A DNA stretch of 64,000 bases from Muribaculum sp. An289 (GTDB lineage Bacteria; Bacteroidota; Bacteroidia; Bacteroidales; UBA932): positions 62,001 to 126,000 of the forward strand of contig NZ_NFIV01000003.1 in NCBI RefSeq assembly GCF_002159555.1, written 5' to 3'. The position numbers were made by a program, and so were the translations under genes. Below the pieces are notes generated by a model. The model saw only the letters and a list, made by a program, of their open reading frames with translations, did not search any database and was not told where the DNA came from. Positions 1 to 11,249 of the stretch are shown here, in pieces; position 1 is the first letter of the stretch; every line of letters starts with the position of its first letter.

Positions 1-155
1 GTGAAGCCGTTAAGATAATCGACGGTCCTTTCAGCGGTTTCAACGCTACCGTGGATGAGATTCACGCAGACAGAAGGAAACTTAAGGTAATGGTAATGAT
101 TTTCGGACGTAAGACCTTGATAGAGTTGAACTTTTCTCAAGTCACAAAAGAATAG
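1..155 (+). CDS. nusG: NusG C-terminal end (partial)
   Basis: Only the 3' end of the gene lies in the window. Reading from base 3 gives about 50 codons and a TAG at 153-155. The peptide begins with a KOW element ([15 protein letters not shown]) and ends FSQVTKE, as expected for the NusG C-terminal domain. NusG binds elongating RNA polymerase, and this domain contacts ribosomal protein S10 or Rho. The following order rplK-rplA-rplJ-rplL-rpoB-rpoC is the canonical neighbourhood of nusG, which makes the call safe despite the short fragment. Its N-terminal domain cannot be judged here. Confidence 0.93.
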   Translation, partial: EAVKIIDGPFSGFNATVDEIHADRRKLKVMVMIFGRKTLIELNFSQVTKE

Positions 156-163
156 TTTTTGTT

Positions 164-610
164 ATGGCAAAAGAAGTTACCGGATTTATTAAATTGCAAA
201 TCAAAGGCGGTGCGGCAAATCCTTCACCTCCAGTGGGACCTGCTCTTGGTTCCAAGGGACTGAATATAATGGATTTCTGCAAACAGTTCAATGCCCGCAC
301 ACAGGATAAGGCCGGAAAGGTCTTGCCGGTCGTTATTACTGTCTACAGTGACAAGTCATTTTCTTTCACTGTAAAGCAGCCGCCAGTAGCTGTCCAGTTG
401 AAGGAAGCAGCTAAAATCAGTTCAGGATCGGCCGAGCCTAACCGTAAGAAAGTGGCTACGATTACCTGGGATCAGGTACGCGCAATCGCTCAGGACAAGC
501 TTCCTGACATGAACGCTTTCACGGTTAAGTCTGCCATGAAGATGGTTGCCGGTACTGCAAGGAGCATGGGTATCAATATCGAAGGCGAATTCCCTTCCGA
601 TTTAAATTAA
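164..610 (+). CDS. rplK: 50S ribosomal protein L11
   Basis: 148 residues, the usual length for L11. The N-terminal domain shows the proline-rich [17 protein letters not shown] motif and the C-terminal rRNA-binding domain ends in the conserved GTARSMGI segment. L11 sits on the GTPase-associated centre of 23S rRNA and helps elongation factor G and stringent-response RelA act on the ribosome. The gene starts 9 nt after nusG and ends 9 nt before rplA, so it is part of one ribosomal transcription unit. A likely L11 methyltransferase gene (prmA) lies about 57 kb downstream in the same window. Confidence 0.98.
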   Translation: MAKEVTGFIKLQIKGGAANPSPPVGPALGSKGLNIMDFCKQFNARTQDKAGKVLPVVITVYSDKSFSFTVKQPPVAVQLKEAAKISSGSAEPNRKKVATITWDQVRAIAQDKLPDMNAFTVKSAMKMVAGTARSMGINIEGEFPSDLN

Positions 611-619
611 TGCGGAGCA

Positions 620-1321
620 ATGAGTAAGTTGACAAAAAACCAAAAGATTGCACTTGAAAAGTACGACAGTGCTAAACTTTATAATATGTCCGAGGCATGC
701 AGGCTGGTAAAGGAACTTACCTATACCAAATTCGATGCTTCGGTCGAGATTGCCGTATCTTTGGGCGTGGATCCGCGCAAGGCAAACCAGATGGTTCGTG
801 GCGTCGTGACCCTTCCTAACGGTACCGGAAAGGAGACTTCCGTTCTCGTGCTCTGTACTCCTGACAAAGAGAATGAAGCCAAGGAAGCCGGAGCCGATTA
901 TGTCGGACTCGATGAGTACATCGATAAGATCAAGGGCGGATGGACGGATGTCGATGTGATTATCTGTACCCCATCCGTGATGGCAAAGGTCGGTGCCATA
1001 GGACGTATCCTCGGCCCGAGAGGCCTGATGCCTAACCCTAAGACCGGTACCGTTACCATGGATGTCGCTTCAGCAGTCAGGGAAGTCAAGGCCGGAAAGA
1101 TAGATTTCAAGGTAGACAAGACAGGTATTGTACACGCTGCCATTGGAAAGGTGTCTTTCACAGCCGAGCAGATTTTCCAGAATGCGCTGGAATTCCTCAA
1201 CGTAATTGTAAAGCTTAAACCTCAGGCTTTGAAAGGAACATACATCAAATCCATCTCATTGTGTTCGACTATGAGCCCTGGTGTCAAAGTGGATGTTAAA
1301 ACTTTCAGTGCTGCTGAATAA
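620..1321 (+). CDS. rplA: 50S ribosomal protein L1
   Basis: 233 residues, normal for L1. The conserved loop [15 protein letters not shown] is present near residues 133-147, and the C-terminal half returns to domain I as in known L1 proteins. L1 forms the mobile L1 stalk that interacts with exit-site tRNA. In many bacteria it also represses its own mRNA, but the 9-nt gap to rplK here leaves no room for a separate leader, so any such control would have to act on rplK or within coding sequence. The gene sits in tight order with rplK and rplJ. Confidence 0.98.
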   Translation: MSKLTKNQKIALEKYDSAKLYNMSEACRLVKELTYTKFDASVEIAVSLGVDPRKANQMVRGVVTLPNGTGKETSVLVLCTPDKENEAKEAGADYVGLDEYIDKIKGGWTDVDVIICTPSVMAKVGAIGRILGPRGLMPNPKTGTVTMDVASAVREVKAGKIDFKVDKTGIVHAAIGKVSFTAEQIFQNALEFLNVIVKLKPQALKGTYIKSISLCSTMSPGVKVDVKTFSAAE

Positions 1322-1333
1322 ATAATTTCGGTC

Positions 1334-1855
1334 ATGAGAAAAGAAGAAAAAGCACAAATTATTGATGTAATTGCAGCACAGCTTAAAGAAACTCCGAGTT
1401 TTTATATTACGGATATAGCCGGTTTGAATGCGGAGCAGACTACACGTCTCCGCCGTGCTTGCTTTGAAAAGGAAATCAAGCTTATGGTCGTGAAGAACAC
1501 TTTGTTCCGCAAGGCCATAGAACGCAATGCCAACAAGGAAGTCGAGAGTCTGTATCCATTGCTGAAGGGATCGACCGCCATCATGTTCACTGTCAGCCCT
1601 AACGCCCCAGCAAAACTGATTAAGGAGCTCGGTGCGGATTTGGGCAAACCTGAGCTGAAAGGAGCGTATGTACAGGAATGCGCATACGTCGGCGCTTCAA
1701 ACCTTCAGGTTCTGGTGGATATCAAGTCCCGCGAGGAACTCATCGGCGATATCGTCGGATTGCTCCAGTCTCCTGCACGCAATGTCATTTCGGCCCTTCA
1801 GTCGGCCGGCGGCAAGCTTGCTGGTATAGTTAAAACCCTTTCAGAAAGAGAATAA
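1334..1855 (+). CDS. rplJ: 50S ribosomal protein L10
   Basis: 173 residues. The N-terminal rRNA-binding half (VVKNTLFRKAIER) and the C-terminal helix that anchors L7/L12 dimers are both recognisable. L10 is the base of the L7/L12 stalk. Only 12 nt separate it from rplA, so the L10 leader known from several other bacteria has no space here. The next gene, rplL, encodes its binding partner. Confidence 0.97.
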   Translation: MRKEEKAQIIDVIAAQLKETPSFYITDIAGLNAEQTTRLRRACFEKEIKLMVVKNTLFRKAIERNANKEVESLYPLLKGSTAIMFTVSPNAPAKLIKELGADLGKPELKGAYVQECAYVGASNLQVLVDIKSREELIGDIVGLLQSPARNVISALQSAGGKLAGIVKTLSERE

Positions 1856-1886
1856 ATAATTAAAAACAATTAAATAAGTAAAAATT

Positions 1887-2267
1887 ATGGCAGATATTAA
1901 AGCATTGGCAGAGCAGTTGGTAGGACTGACTGTTAAAGAAGTTCAGGAATTGGCTCAGATTCTTAAAGAAGAGTATGGTATCGAGCCGGCAGCCGCTGCT
2001 GTTGCAGTTGCAGCTGGTCCGGCAGCAGCCGGAGCTGCTGCTGAGGCAGAGCAGACAGAGTTCGATGTAACTCTCGTTTCAGCCGGTACAGCCAAACTTC
2101 AGGTAGTTAAGGCCGTTAAAGAGATCACCGGTCTCGGCCTTAAGGAAGCAAAGGAACTTGTAGACCAGGCTCCGAATGCTAAGATTAAAGAGAAAATTTC
2201 CAAGGCTGACGCAGAATCTATCAAAGCTACTATCGAAGAGGCCGGTGGAGAAGTTGAGATTAAATAA
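1887..2267 (+). CDS. rplL: 50S ribosomal protein L7/L12
   Basis: 126 residues with the usual three parts: an N-terminal dimerisation region, a flexible Ala-rich hinge at about residues 36-55, and a C-terminal domain carrying [21 protein letters not shown]7/L12 recruits translation factors and is normally present in several copies per ribosome. The gene follows rplJ by 31 nt. A hairpin with a T run lies between its stop and rpoB and could lower transcription into the polymerase genes. Confidence 0.98.
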   Translation: MADIKALAEQLVGLTVKEVQELAQILKEEYGIEPAAAAVAVAAGPAAAGAAAEAEQTEFDVTLVSAGTAKLQVVKAVKEITGLGLKEAKELVDQAPNAKIKEKISKADAESIKATIEEAGGEVEIK

Positions 2268-2298
2268 CTCTCTCCCCCTCTCGAAGGGAATGATTTCA

Positions 2299-2330
2299 GG
2301 ATTAGGGCTTAAAGGGCTCTAATCCTTTTT
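2299..2330 (+). terminator. Possible attenuator between rplL and rpoB
   Basis: A 7-bp perfect stem (GGATTAG at 2299-2305 with CTAATCC at 2319-2325) encloses a 13-nt loop and is followed directly by five T. It lies 31 nt after the rplL stop and 38 nt before the rpoB start. The shape is that of a weak intrinsic terminator. Partial termination between ribosomal and polymerase genes is known in other bacteria, and that role is inferred here. Confidence 0.45.
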
Positions 2331-2368
2331 GTCGTATTAAGTTTTTCTTTTCAATCAACGAATATATA

Positions 2369-5300
2369 ATGTCGCAAAAGACTAATAATCAGCGTATCTC
2401 ATTCGCGCGTTCAAAGTCGCTTCTGGATTATCCCGATTTTCTTGAAGTCCAGTTGAAGTCTTTTAAGGATTTCTTCCAGCTTGATACAACAGCAGAAAAC
2501 AGGAAGAACGAGGGGCTTTACAAGGTATTCCAGGAGACCTTTCCAATTACCGATACGAGGAACAATTTCGTATTGGAGTTCATAGATTATTTTATCGATC
2601 CTCCACGCTATTCTATCGAAGAATGCTTGGACAGGGGCTTGACATACAGCGTTCCGTTAAAGGCAAAACTCAAGCTTTATTGCACGGATGCCGAGCACGA
2701 GGATTTCGATACCGAGATACAGGATGTCTATCTTGGGACAATCCCATACATGACTCCTGGAGGTACTTTTGTGATAAACGGTTCAGAACGTATCGTAGTA
2801 TCGCAGTTGCACCGTTCTCCCGGCGTATTTTTCGGACAGAGCGTGCACGCGAACGGAACAAAGCTCTATTCAGCGAGGATTATTCCGTTCAAAGGTTCAT
2901 GGATAGAATTCGCTACTGACATAAACAATGTCATGTATGCGTATATAGACAGGAAAAAGAAGTTGCCAGTAACAACGCTTTTGAGGGCAATCGGCTTCGA
3001 AAGCGATAAGGACATCATAAATATTTTCGGCCTTGCGGACGAGGTCGAGGCCACCCGCGAGAATCTTCAGAATTACATGGGTAAGAAACTAGCTGCCAGA
3101 GTGCTTACCACATGGAACGAGGATTTCGTGGATGAAGATACCGGAGAAGTGGTTTACATAGAAAGGACGAGGGTCGTTGTCGAGAGGGAGACTGAAATCG
3201 ATGACGAGGTAATCGACGCCATTCTTGAGTCGGGAGTAAGCACTATCCTGATACACAGGGAAGATGCTAACGCCAACGAGTACGCCATCATCCACAATAC
3301 ACTCCAGAAGGATACCTGCAACACGGAGAAAGAGGCTATAAATTATACATACAAGCAATTGCGCAATTCGGAACCGCCTGACGAGGCTACCGCGCGCGAT
3401 GTCATTGAAAAGCTTTTCTTCTCCGACAAGAGATACGATCTCGGCGAGGTCGGACGTTACCGTCTTAACAAAAAACTGAATCTGAAGACCCCTGACGATG
3501 TTCGTGTCCTTACCAAGGAAGACATCATAGAGATTATAAAATATCTCATACAGCTGATAAACTCAAAGGCCGTAGTAGACGATATCGACCATTTGAGCAA
3601 CCGTCGTATCAGGACTGTCGGCGAGCAGCTCGCCAATCAGTTCAGCGTGGGCCTTTCGAGGATGGCGCGCACTATCAGGGAAAGGATGAACGTAAGGGAC
3701 AATGAGGTTTTCGCACCTATAGACCTTATTAATGCGAAAGCCTTGTCTTCGGTTATCAATTCTTTCTTCGGTACCAGCCAGTTGTCCCAGTTCATGGACC
3801 AGACGAACCCGCTGGCCGAGATGACCCACAAACGTCGTCTTTCCGCCCTCGGTCCTGGAGGCCTTTCCCGTGACAGGGCAGGTTTCGAGGTCAGGGACGT
3901 CCATTATACCCATTATGGAAGGCTTTGTCCGATAGAGACTCCGGAAGGACCTAACATCGGTCTTATTTCATCCCTTTGCGTTTATGCCCGTATCAACGAC
4001 CTCGGTTTTATTGAGACTCCTTACCGCAAGGTGGAGAACGGCGTTGTCGACCTTAGCGACAAGGGATACGTATACATGAGTGCGGAGGAGGAAGAGCACA
4101 AGAGGGTGGCTCTTGCCAATGTGGAGATAGACGACAAGGGAAATATCATTACAGAGCGAATCCAGTGTCGCGAAGAGGCTGATTTCCCTGTCGTGACAAA
4201 AGACGATGTGCAGCTGATGGATGTGGCACCTAACCAGATAGCATCCATAGCCGCTTCGCTTATACCGTTCCTTGAGCACGATGATGCCAACCGTGCGCTG
4301 ATGGGTTCCAACATGATGCGCCAGGCAGTGCCTCTCGTGGCTCCTGAAGCCCCTATCGTAGGAACAGGGCTCGAAGCGCGCGTGTGCCGTGATTCACGTA
4401 CCCAGGTCGTTGCCGAGCGCAGCGGCGAGGTAGTTTACGTGGATGCACGTGAAATCCATGTGAAATACGATTATACCGAAGAAGAGAGATTCGTAAGTTT
4501 TTCTCCTGAGGTCACTGTCTATAAATTGCCTATCTACAGGAAGACAAACCAGAGCACTTCAATTTTCCTGAAGCCTATCGTGCGTAAGGGAGACAGGGTG
4601 AAGGCCGGCGATATCATGACTGAGGGTTATGCTACCCGCAATGGAGAACTTGCCCTCGGACGTAACCTGAAGGTAGCTTTCATGCCTTGGAAAGGATACA
4701 ACTTCGAGGATGCCATCGTGCTGTCCGAAAGAGTCATACGGGAAGATATCCTTACTTCCATACATGTCGATGAATATATAATGGAAGTCCGTGATACCAA
4801 GAGGGGTATGGAAGAACTGACTTCCGATATCCCGAACGTCAGCGAGGAGGCCACAAAGGAACTCGATGAAAACGGTATCATAAGAATCGGCGCGAATGTC
4901 GAGCCGGGAGACATCCTGATAGGTAAGACAACCCCTAAGGGCGAGAGCGACCCTTCACCTGAAGAAAAACTGCTCAGAGCCATATTCGGTGACAAGGCCG
5001 GCGATGTGAAGGACGCTTCATTGAAAGCTTCTCCGTCGCTCAGCGGTACTATCATCGACAAGGCCCTCTATTCGAAGGTTGCCGCCACCACGGACAAGGA
5101 CAAGTCAAAGAAGGATGCGCGCAAGGATGCCAAGTTGAAGATAGAACTTGCAGAGGATGCCTTCAACAGGAAAGTCGCAATGTTGCGCGAGAAATTCATA
5201 GGCAAACTGAGCGCCCTGCTGGCTGGAAAGACTACCAATGCGATTTCGGACCTTTACGGAGTGGAGCTTTTGCCTGCCGGAGCTAAGGTGGAGGACGAGT

Positions 5301-6202
5301 TTTTATATACAATCAATTATGAAAACATCGATCCTACCGGATGGACTACAGACGGACATTGCAACGAGCTCATAAAGACTCTTATAAACAATTATGTCAT
5401 ATCATACAAGGAATATGACGCCGAACTCAAGAGGCAGAAATACAATATTACAATAGGCGACGAGCTTCCGACCGGAATCATGCAGCTTGCCAAGGTATAT
5501 GTGGCGAAGAAACGCAAGATACGTGTCGGTGACAAGATGGCCGGCCGTCATGGAAACAAAGGTATAGTCGCGAAGATAGTACGTGACGAAGATATGCCTT
5601 TCCTTTCGGACGGTACCCCGGTAGATATCGTGCTCAATCCGTTGGGTGTGCCTTCACGTATGAACCTCGGACAGATTTACGAAACAGTCCTCGGATGGGC
5701 TGGAAAGGAACTCGGATTGAGGTTCAGTACCCCTATCTTCGACGGTGCAAGCCTTGAGGACATCTGCGAATATACCGAAAAGGCCGGTGTCCCGATGTAC
5801 GGCAAGACCTATCTCAGGGACGGCGGTACGGGTGACTGGTTCGATCAGCCGGCGACTGTGGGCGTTATCTACATGATCAAGCTCGGCCACATGGTCGATG
5901 ACAAGATGCATGCCCGTTCGATAGGTCCTTATTCGCTCATAACCCAGCAGCCTCTCGGAGGTAAGGCACAGTTCGGAGGACAGCGTTTCGGAGAAATGGA
6001 GGTATGGGCACTCGAAGCCTTCGGTGCCGCCCACACCTTGCAGGAGATACTTACCGTCAAGTCCGATGATGTGACAGGCCGTTCAAGGGCATACGAAGCG
6101 ATAGTCAAAGGCGATCCTATGCCGGCTCCGGGAATCCCGGAATCGCTCAACGTATTGTTGCATGAGTTGCGCGGCCTCGGACTCAGTGTCAAACTTCAGT
6201 AA
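2369..6202 (+). CDS. rpoB: DNA-directed RNA polymerase subunit beta
   Basis: 1277 residues, the size expected in Bacteroidota. The rifampicin pocket is intact ([20 protein letters not shown]), with the Gln, Asp, His and Ser positions of the usual resistance sites all in their sensitive form. The C-terminal region carries [12 protein letters not shown] and [19 protein letters not shown], which contribute to the active centre and to contacts with beta-prime. It forms the catalytic core of RNA polymerase together with rpoC, which starts 35 nt downstream. No insertion or truncation is evident. Confidence 0.99.
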   Translation: MSQKTNNQRISFARSKSLLDYPDFLEVQLKSFKDFFQLDTTAENRKNEGLYKVFQETFPITDTRNNFVLEFIDYFIDPPRYSIEECLDRGLTYSVPLKAKLKLYCTDAEHEDFDTEIQDVYLGTIPYMTPGGTFVINGSERIVVSQLHRSPGVFFGQSVHANGTKLYSARIIPFKGSWIEFATDINNVMYAYIDRKKKLPVTTLLRAIGFESDKDIINIFGLADEVEATRENLQNYMGKKLAARVLTTWNEDFVDEDTGEVVYIERTRVVVERETEIDDEVIDAILESGVSTILIHREDANANEYAIIHNTLQKDTCNTEKEAINYTYKQLRNSEPPDEATARDVIEKLFFSDKRYDLGEVGRYRLNKKLNLKTPDDVRVLTKEDIIEIIKYLIQLINSKAVVDDIDHLSNRRIRTVGEQLANQFSVGLSRMARTIRERMNVRDNEVFAPIDLINAKALSSVINSFFGTSQLSQFMDQTNPLAEMTHKRRLSALGPGGLSRDRAGFEVRDVHYTHYGRLCPIETPEGPNIGLISSLCVYARINDLGFIETPYRKVENGVVDLSDKGYVYMSAEEEEHKRVALANVEIDDKGNIITERIQCREEADFPVVTKDDVQLMDVAPNQIASIAASLIPFLEHDDANRALMGSNMMRQAVPLVAPEAPIVGTGLEARVCRDSRTQVVAERSGEVVYVDAREIHVKYDYTEEERFVSFSPEVTVYKLPIYRKTNQSTSIFLKPIVRKGDRVKAGDIMTEGYATRNGELALGRNLKVAFMPWKGYNFEDAIVLSERVIREDILTSIHVDEYIMEVRDTKRGMEELTSDIPNVSEEATKELDENGIIRIGANVEPGDILIGKTTPKGESDPSPEEKLLRAIFGDKAGDVKDASLKASPSLSGTIIDKALYSKVAATTDKDKSKKDARKDAKLKIELAEDAFNRKVAMLREKFIGKLSALLAGKTTNAISDLYGVELLPAGAKVEDEFLYTINYENIDPTGWTTDGHCNELIKTLINNYVISYKEYDAELKRQKYNITIGDELPTGIMQLAKVYVAKKRKIRVGDKMAGRHGNKGIVAKIVRDEDMPFLSDGTPVDIVLNPLGVPSRMNLGQIYETVLGWAGKELGLRFSTPIFDGASLEDICEYTEKAGVPMYGKTYLRDGGTGDWFDQPATVGVIYMIKLGHMVDDKMHARSIGPYSLITQQPLGGKAQFGGQRFGEMEVWALEAFGAAHTLQEILTVKSDDVTGRSRAYEAIVKGDPMPAPGIPESLNVLLHELRGLGLSVKLQ

Positions 6203-6237
6203 TAACGGTAACAATTTTTAGGACAATTACTACAGAG

Positions 6238-9200
6238 ATGAAAAAAGATAATAAAGTCAAAAGCAATTTCACTCAGATCAGCATCAGCCTGGCGTCTCCA
6301 GAGGAAATCTATGAAAGGTCTTCCGGAGAAGTCCTGAAGCCTGAAACCGTTAACTACAGGACTTACAAGCCGGAACGCGACGGTCTTTTCTGCGAGCGTA
6401 TCTTCGGGCCGACAAAGGATTACGAGTGCCATTGCGGAAAATATAAGAGAATCCGTTATAAGGGCATCATCTGCGACCGTTGCGGTGTGGAAGTGACCGA
6501 AAAGAAAGTCCGCCGCGAAAGGATGGGGCATATCAAGCTGACCGTCCCTGTAGCGCATATCTGGTATTTCAAATCGAATCCGAATAAGATAGGTTATCTT
6601 CTCGGCATACCGTCGAAAAAACTCGAAGCCATTATTTATTATGAAAAATACATAGTGGTGAATGCCGGCGCGGCTTCAGAATACGGAGTATCCAACGGAG
6701 ACCTGCTCTCGGAAGACGAATATCTGGATTTGCTGGACAAGCTTCCTGAGGAAAACAGGTCGCTTCCTGAGGAAGATCCGGAAAAATTCGTTGCCGGAAT
6801 GGGTGCGGAAGTAATCTACGACATGTTGAAGAAAGTGGATTACGACCAGTTGTCATACGACCTCCGTTACAAGATTGAAACCGAAACATCGCAGCAGAGG
6901 AAAGCCGAGGCTTTGAAACGCCTCAGCGTGATAGAGGCTTTCAGGGAGTCGAGGGATGTGAACAGGCCGGAGTGGATGATAATGAAGATTATCCCTGTCA
7001 TTCCGCCGGATTTGAGGCCTCTCGTGCCTCTTGACGGAGGACGTTTCGCCACTTCCGACCTCAATGACCTTTACAGGCGTGTGATTATCAGGAACAACAG
7101 GCTTAAGAGGCTCATCGAGATAAAGGCTCCAGAAGTGATTCTACGCAACGAAAAGCGTATGCTTCAGGAGGCCGTCGATTCGCTGTTCGACAATTCAAGA
7201 AAATCGAATGCGGTCAAGACAGAGGCCAACAGGGCATTGAAATCCCTGTCCGACAGCCTTAAAGGTAAACAAGGACGTTTCCGTCAGAACCTGCTCGGTA
7301 AACGTGTGGACTATTCGGCCCGTTCCGTCATCGTCGTCGGTCCGGAGTTGAAGATGCATGAGTGCGGTTTGCCTAAATTCATGGCTGCGGAACTTTACAA
7401 ACCATTCATTATCAGAAAACTGATAGAGAGGGGCATTGTGAAGACCGTCAAATCGGCAAAGAAGATTGTGGACAGGAAAGACCCTGTTATCTGGGATATA
7501 CTCGAAAATGTAATGAAAGGGCATCCGGTATTGCTTAACCGTGCCCCTACGCTTCACAGGCTCGGAATCCAGGCCTTCCAGCCGAAACTTATCGAAGGAA
7601 AGGCAATCCAGTTGCACCCGTTGGCATGTACGGCGTTCAACGCCGATTTCGACGGTGACCAGATGGCAGTCCATCTCCCTCTCGGAAATGCGGCCATACT
7701 TGAGGCCCAGTTGCTGATGCTCGGTTCGCACAATATACTGAACCCGGCCAACGGAGCCCCTATCACCGTGCCTTCCCAGGACATGGTGCTCGGCCTCTAT
7801 TATATAACGAAGCCTCGTGAAGGGGCCAAGGGCGAAGGTATGAAGTTCTACGGTCCGGAAGAAGTAATCATAGCGTTGAACGAAAAGGCTGTTGACATGC
7901 ATGCCAACATCGAAGTCCGCATTACGGACAAGGACGGCAATGTGTCGATGATAAAGACTACCGTAGGCCGTGTGATAGTCAACCAGCTCGTACCTAAGGA
8001 AGTAGGCTTCATCAATACGCTTCTGACAAAGAAGAACCTGAGGGATATAATCTCTAATGTGCTCAAGGCTACAAGCGTTGCACGTACTGCCCAGTTCCTT
8101 GACGATATCAAGAACCTTGGTTACACAATGGCGTTCAAGGGCGGACTTTCTTTCAACCTCGGTGATGTGATAATCCCTGAAGAGAAGAAGGATCTTGTCG
8201 AGAACGGTTACAAGACCGTAGGCGAAATCATGAACAACTACGGAATGGGTCTTATAACCAACAACGAGCGTTACAATAAGATAATCGACCTTTGGACTAC
8301 GGTCAACAATAAACTGACGAGAATCGTCGAGCAGCGTATTTCAAATGACCAGCAAGGCTTCAATCCTGTATTCATGATGCTCGACTCCGGAGCCCGTGGT
8401 TCCAAAGAACAGATCCGTCAGCTTTGCGGTATGCGAGGTCTGATGGCGAAACCGCAGAAATCAGGTTCTCAGGGTGCGGAAATCATCGAAAACCCTATTC
8501 TTTCAAACTTCAAGGAAGGTCTTTCGGTCCTCGAGTATTTCATTTCCACCCACGGTGCCCGCAAGGGTCTTGCCGATACGGCCTTGAAAACTGCGGATGC
8601 AGGTTATCTGACTCGCCGTCTTGTCGATGTCTCCCATGATGTGATAATAAACGAGGAGGATTGCGGTACGCTCAGGGGACTTATAGCGACAGCCGTCAAG
8701 AACAAGGACGAAGTTGTCGAAACCCTCGGCGAAAGGATTCTCGGACGTACTTCCGTCCATGATATCTACAACCCTCTTACGGGCGAGCTCATCATAAGGG
8801 CCGGAGAAGAAATCAACGAAGACATAGCGGACCTCATAGAGAGCCTGCCGATAGAGCAGGTAGAGATACGTTCCGTGCTTACCTGCGATTCTCGCAAGGG
8901 CGTGTGTGCTAAATGCTACGGCCGCAACCTCGCTACCGGAAGGATGGTAGAGAAGGGCGAAGTCGTCGGCGTGATAGCCGCACAGTCAATCGGAGAACCG
9001 GGTACCCAGCTTACGCTCCGTACGTTCCATGTCGGAGGTACGGCTTCGAGCACGGCATCGGAAAGCGAAATCATAGCCAAGTATGACGGCCGTCTGGAAT
9101 TCGAGGAACTCCGTACCATCCAGAGCAAGGATGGCGACAAGGAGCGCGTAATAGTGGTAAGCCGTACTACCGAGGTGAGGGTGATAGATGAAAATACCGG

Positions 9201-10491
9201 CATTACCCTTTCACAGTACGATATCCCGTATGGTGCGACACTTTATAAGAATAACGGCGACAAGGTAAGCAAAGGCGACAAAATCTGCGACTGGGATGCT
9301 TACAATGCCGTTACGATTGTCGAAACTTCGGGCCGTACGCAGTATGACAGCCTCATAGAGGGCGTTACCTACAGGGAAGAAGCGGCGGATGAATACTCTC
9401 TCCACAAGGAGAAGGTCATCATCGAGTCCCGTGACAAATCCAAGAACCCTACGATACATATCCTTGACAAGAACGGCAATGACATCAAGCAGTACAACCT
9501 GCCGGTCGGAGCCCATATCATGGTCGAGGACGGAGCGGATATCAATATCGGAGATGTCATCATAAAGATTCCGAGGGCAATCGGAAAATCCGGAGATATT
9601 ACCGGAGGTCTTCCTCGCGTTACTGAGCTGTTCGAGGCCCGCAACCCTTCCAACCCTGCCATCGTTTCCGAAATCAACGGAGAGGTCATCATGGGCAAGG
9701 TCAAGAGGGGCAACCGCGAGATAATCATACAGAACAAGTCCGGAGAGAAGAAGACCTACCTGGTTCCTCTCTCGAAACAGATACTTGTACAGGAAAACGA
9801 TTATGTGAAAGCGGGAATGAGGCTTTCCGACGGTGCCATTTCCCCTACCGACATCCTGGCCATCCAGGGTCCTATAAAGGTTCAGGAATACATTGTAAAT
9901 GAAATCCAGAGCGTTTACAGGATGCAGGGTGTGAAAATCAACGACAAGCATTTCGAAATCATCGTAAGGCAGATGATGAGGAAGGTGCAGATTGTGGATC
10001 CGGGCGATACGAGGTTCCTGCCGGAACAGATGGTGGACAAATGGGACTTCATCGAGGAAAACGATACCATTTTCGACAAGAAGTTCATTACGGATGCAGG
10101 TGATTCTACGAAACTGAAGCCGGGAATGATTGTTTCATTGCGCGAGCTCAGGGATGAGAACTCTTCATTGAGAAGGCAGGATCTGCGTCTGGTAGAGTCC
10201 AGGGATGCCATTCCGGCCACTTCCAACCAGGTACTCCAGGGTATAACCCGTGCGGCGTTGAGGACAAACAGCTTCATGTCCGCGGCATCTTTCCAGGAGA
10301 CGACCAAAGTGCTCAGCGAAGCTGCCATAAGGGGCAAAGTCGATACTTTGGAAGGCTTGAAGGAAAACGTTATCTGCGGTCATCTCATACCGGCAGGTAC
10401 CGGCCAGAGGGAATATGGGGACCTGATTGTAACTTCAAAGGAAAGTCTGAAGAGTTTTTCCGCGAAGGGTGCGACAATAGACGAGGAGTAG
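6238..10491 (+). CDS. rpoC: DNA-directed RNA polymerase subunit beta-prime
   Basis: 1417 residues. The N-terminal zinc site (YECHCGKYK then CDRCGVE) and the second Cys cluster ([13 protein letters not shown], about residue 885) are present, and the metal-binding catalytic loop [12 protein letters not shown] lies at about residue 470. The trigger loop and bridge helix region around [17 protein letters not shown] is also clear. It is the last gene of the nusG/ribosomal/polymerase unit and is followed within 25 nt by a strong intrinsic terminator. Confidence 0.99.
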   Translation: MKKDNKVKSNFTQISISLASPEEIYERSSGEVLKPETVNYRTYKPERDGLFCERIFGPTKDYECHCGKYKRIRYKGIICDRCGVEVTEKKVRRERMGHIKLTVPVAHIWYFKSNPNKIGYLLGIPSKKLEAIIYYEKYIVVNAGAASEYGVSNGDLLSEDEYLDLLDKLPEENRSLPEEDPEKFVAGMGAEVIYDMLKKVDYDQLSYDLRYKIETETSQQRKAEALKRLSVIEAFRESRDVNRPEWMIMKIIPVIPPDLRPLVPLDGGRFATSDLNDLYRRVIIRNNRLKRLIEIKAPEVILRNEKRMLQEAVDSLFDNSRKSNAVKTEANRALKSLSDSLKGKQGRFRQNLLGKRVDYSARSVIVVGPELKMHECGLPKFMAAELYKPFIIRKLIERGIVKTVKSAKKIVDRKDPVIWDILENVMKGHPVLLNRAPTLHRLGIQAFQPKLIEGKAIQLHPLACTAFNADFDGDQMAVHLPLGNAAILEAQLLMLGSHNILNPANGAPITVPSQDMVLGLYYITKPREGAKGEGMKFYGPEEVIIALNEKAVDMHANIEVRITDKDGNVSMIKTTVGRVIVNQLVPKEVGFINTLLTKKNLRDIISNVLKATSVARTAQFLDDIKNLGYTMAFKGGLSFNLGDVIIPEEKKDLVENGYKTVGEIMNNYGMGLITNNERYNKIIDLWTTVNNKLTRIVEQRISNDQQGFNPVFMMLDSGARGSKEQIRQLCGMRGLMAKPQKSGSQGAEIIENPILSNFKEGLSVLEYFISTHGARKGLADTALKTADAGYLTRRLVDVSHDVIINEEDCGTLRGLIATAVKNKDEVVETLGERILGRTSVHDIYNPLTGELIIRAGEEINEDIADLIESLPIEQVEIRSVLTCDSRKGVCAKCYGRNLATGRMVEKGEVVGVIAAQSIGEPGTQLTLRTFHVGGTASSTASESEIIAKYDGRLEFEELRTIQSKDGDKERVIVVSRTTEVRVIDENTGITLSQYDIPYGATLYKNNGDKVSKGDKICDWDAYNAVTIVETSGRTQYDSLIEGVTYREEAADEYSLHKEKVIIESRDKSKNPTIHILDKNGNDIKQYNLPVGAHIMVEDGADINIGDVIIKIPRAIGKSGDITGGLPRVTELFEARNPSNPAIVSEINGEVIMGKVKRGNREIIIQNKSGEKKTYLVPLSKQILVQENDYVKAGMRLSDGAISPTDILAIQGPIKVQEYIVNEIQSVYRMQGVKINDKHFEIIVRQMMRKVQIVDPGDTRFLPEQMVDKWDFIEENDTIFDKKFITDAGDSTKLKPGMIVSLRELRDENSSLRRQDLRLVESRDAIPATSNQVLQGITRAALRTNSFMSAASFQETTKVLSEAAIRGKVDTLEGLKENVICGHLIPAGTGQREYGDLIVTSKESLKSFSAKGATIDEE

Positions 10492-10512
10492 GAACTCTGA
10501 CAGATGATAATT

Positions 10513-10539
10513 GGCGGCCGGATATCGGCCGCCTTTTTT
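10513..10539 (+). terminator. Intrinsic terminator of the rpoBC unit
   Basis: Perfect 8-bp GC-rich stem, GGCGGCCG (10513-10520) with CGGCCGCC (10526-10533), 5-nt loop GATAT, then six T. It lies 21 nt after the rpoC stop and closes the long ribosomal/polymerase transcription unit. Confidence 0.93.
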
Positions 10540-10617
10540 CATTATGGATTTATGTGATAATTTTCATTAAGGATTTATAATTTTAAAAATACTCTGACTT
10601 TATTGGCAGTTTTGTTT

Positions 10618-10625
10618 TATATTTG
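10618..10625 (+). promoter_or_regulatory. Promoter -7 element for the hexapeptide protein
   Basis: TATATTTG matches the Bacteroidota -7 consensus TAnnTTTG. Transcription would begin near 10632, after the upstream in-frame GTG/ATG candidates and just before the ATG at 10648. This supports the shorter start of the next gene. Confidence 0.6.
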
Positions 10626-10647
10626 CCGTGTTATTTGTGAAATCAGT

Positions 10648-11214
10648 ATGGCTATAATCAGGGAAGTGCTCGGATTTGTCCCGAAAATCGGCAAAGGGTG
10701 TTTTATCGCGGAGAATGCGGCAGTCATAGGCGATGTCGTCATGGGTGACGATTGCAGTATCTGGTACGGGGCGGTGCTTAGAGGGGATGTGAATGCGATA
10801 AGGCTCGGCGACCGTGTGAATATCCAGGACGGGGCGGTACTGCATACTTTGTACAGGCGTTCCGTAGTGGAAATCGGAAACGACGTTTCGGTAGGGCACA
10901 ATGCCGTAATACACGGTGCGAAAATCGGCAACAATGTTCTTGTCGGGATGGGGGCGGTCCTGCTCGACAACGTGGTAGTCCCGGACAATACGGTGATAGC
11001 GGCAGGGGCGGTGGTCCTGAGCAATTCGGTGCTTGAGCCGGGAGTGTATGCGGGGATTCCTGCCAGGAAAGTCAAGGATTCTTCGGAATCGGTGGCACAG
11101 ATGACGAAAAACAATGCTGCCGGCTATCTGAGGTATAAGGAATGGTTCCTCAATCCCGATGCACGGGATGAAGCGAGGAATGGGAGCCCGGAAAATGCCG
11201 GTAAGGAAAATTGA
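10648..11214 (+). CDS. Gamma carbonic anhydrase-like hexapeptide protein
   Basis: 188 residues built of left-handed beta-helix hexapeptide repeats ([IV]G followed by small residues), for example the stretch beginning NAAVIGDVVMGDDC. Three His residues in VLHT, VGHNA and VIHG match the zinc ligands of gamma carbonic anhydrases of the YrdA/CaiE type. Such proteins are trimers that bind zinc or iron; many have weak or no measured carbonic anhydrase activity, so the reaction is uncertain. I chose the ATG at 10648 because a promoter element overlaps the 5' part of the longer open frame and family members begin near IREVLGFVPKIG. A thioredoxin-like lipoprotein gene follows after 35 nt. Confidence 0.85.
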   Translation: MAIIREVLGFVPKIGKGCFIAENAAVIGDVVMGDDCSIWYGAVLRGDVNAIRLGDRVNIQDGAVLHTLYRRSVVEIGNDVSVGHNAVIHGAKIGNNVLVGMGAVLLDNVVVPDNTVIAAGAVVLSNSVLEPGVYAGIPARKVKDSSESVAQMTKNNAAGYLRYKEWFLNPDARDEARNGSPENAGKEN

Positions 11215-11249
11215 CAATGGATTGACAGTGTTTTTTAATAAATGTAGTT

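Noticed and set aside
1322-1333. L10 leader RNA upstream of rplJ
   Set aside because: Only 12 nt separate rplA and rplJ, too short for the known leader.
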